This document shows, in pieces, positions 63,903 to 64,000 of a stretch of DNA of 64,000 nucleotides (positions within the stretch are counted from its first letter, which is position 1; each line of letters opens with the position of its first letter). The stretch is from contig PCXA01000018.1 in NCBI GenBank assembly GCA_002796325.1, positions 206,707-270,706 of the forward strand. Reading direction: 5' to 3'. Both the position numbers and the translations under genes were made by a program. Below the pieces are notes generated by a model. It did not search any database. It was given only the letters and a program-made list of their open reading frames with translations, and was not told where the DNA came from. This DNA comes from Deltaproteobacteria bacterium CG11_big_fil_rev_8_21_14_0_20_47_16 (GTDB taxonomy: Bacteria; UBA10199; GCA-002796325; 1-14-0-20-47-16).

Positions 63903-64000
63903 CACAACATAATGTCGCTTATGCGGCGATCTTCTAAGGGAACGGCATGCTGCTACCCTCGGCAACAAGGCTCAGTAGGCGTATGGCGCAGGAGCTCCGT
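63903..64000. repeat. Partial copy of the palindromic element family (E6), cut by the window end
   Basis: 63903-63950 matches the left end of E3 (44242-44290) at about 45/49; 63973-63991 matches 56783-56801 at 18/19. Confidence 0.85.

Overview
Mostly gene-dense bacterial chromosome, Gram-negative-like (MlaEFD transport, lipoproteins). Core metabolic blocks recognised from the translations: hemB-polA; hemC-hemD; purB-C-S-Q-L-F, with purH and purD about 27-30 kb further on; a cystathionine beta-synthase / cystathionine gamma-lyase pair; mqnC (futalosine menaquinone pathway); thiS-thiG-thiC behind a TPP riboswitch; alr-mlaE-mlaF-mlaD; tsaC-like, DUF721, DksA/TraR, rsmI; comEC; nagZ; rmuC; nadD; nadK. 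Accessory-looking regions: a lipoprotein island at 31.3-37.1 kb made of two paralogous gene pairs, a transglutaminase-like/TPR gene at 52.2 kb, and a three-gene cluster of unrecognised, low-complexity proteins at 57.3-61.4 kb. The signal least explained by gene annotation is a mosaic family of large nested palindromic intergenic elements (about 21.03-21.37, 44.24-44.52, 56.81-57.11 and 63.90-64.00 kb). Copies share modules at high identity but in different orders and orientations, and no transposase is visible in the window. Other leads: a minus-strand structured RNA/terminator between the FHA gene and hemC, a near-consensus sigma-54 promoter ahead of two unknown genes and comEC, a DNA polymerase I whose proofreading motifs look lost, and recurrent 4-bp CTAA stop overlaps between convergent genes. 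No rRNA, tRNA, CRISPR array or transposase was recognised. All calls come from reading the sequence without database searches.
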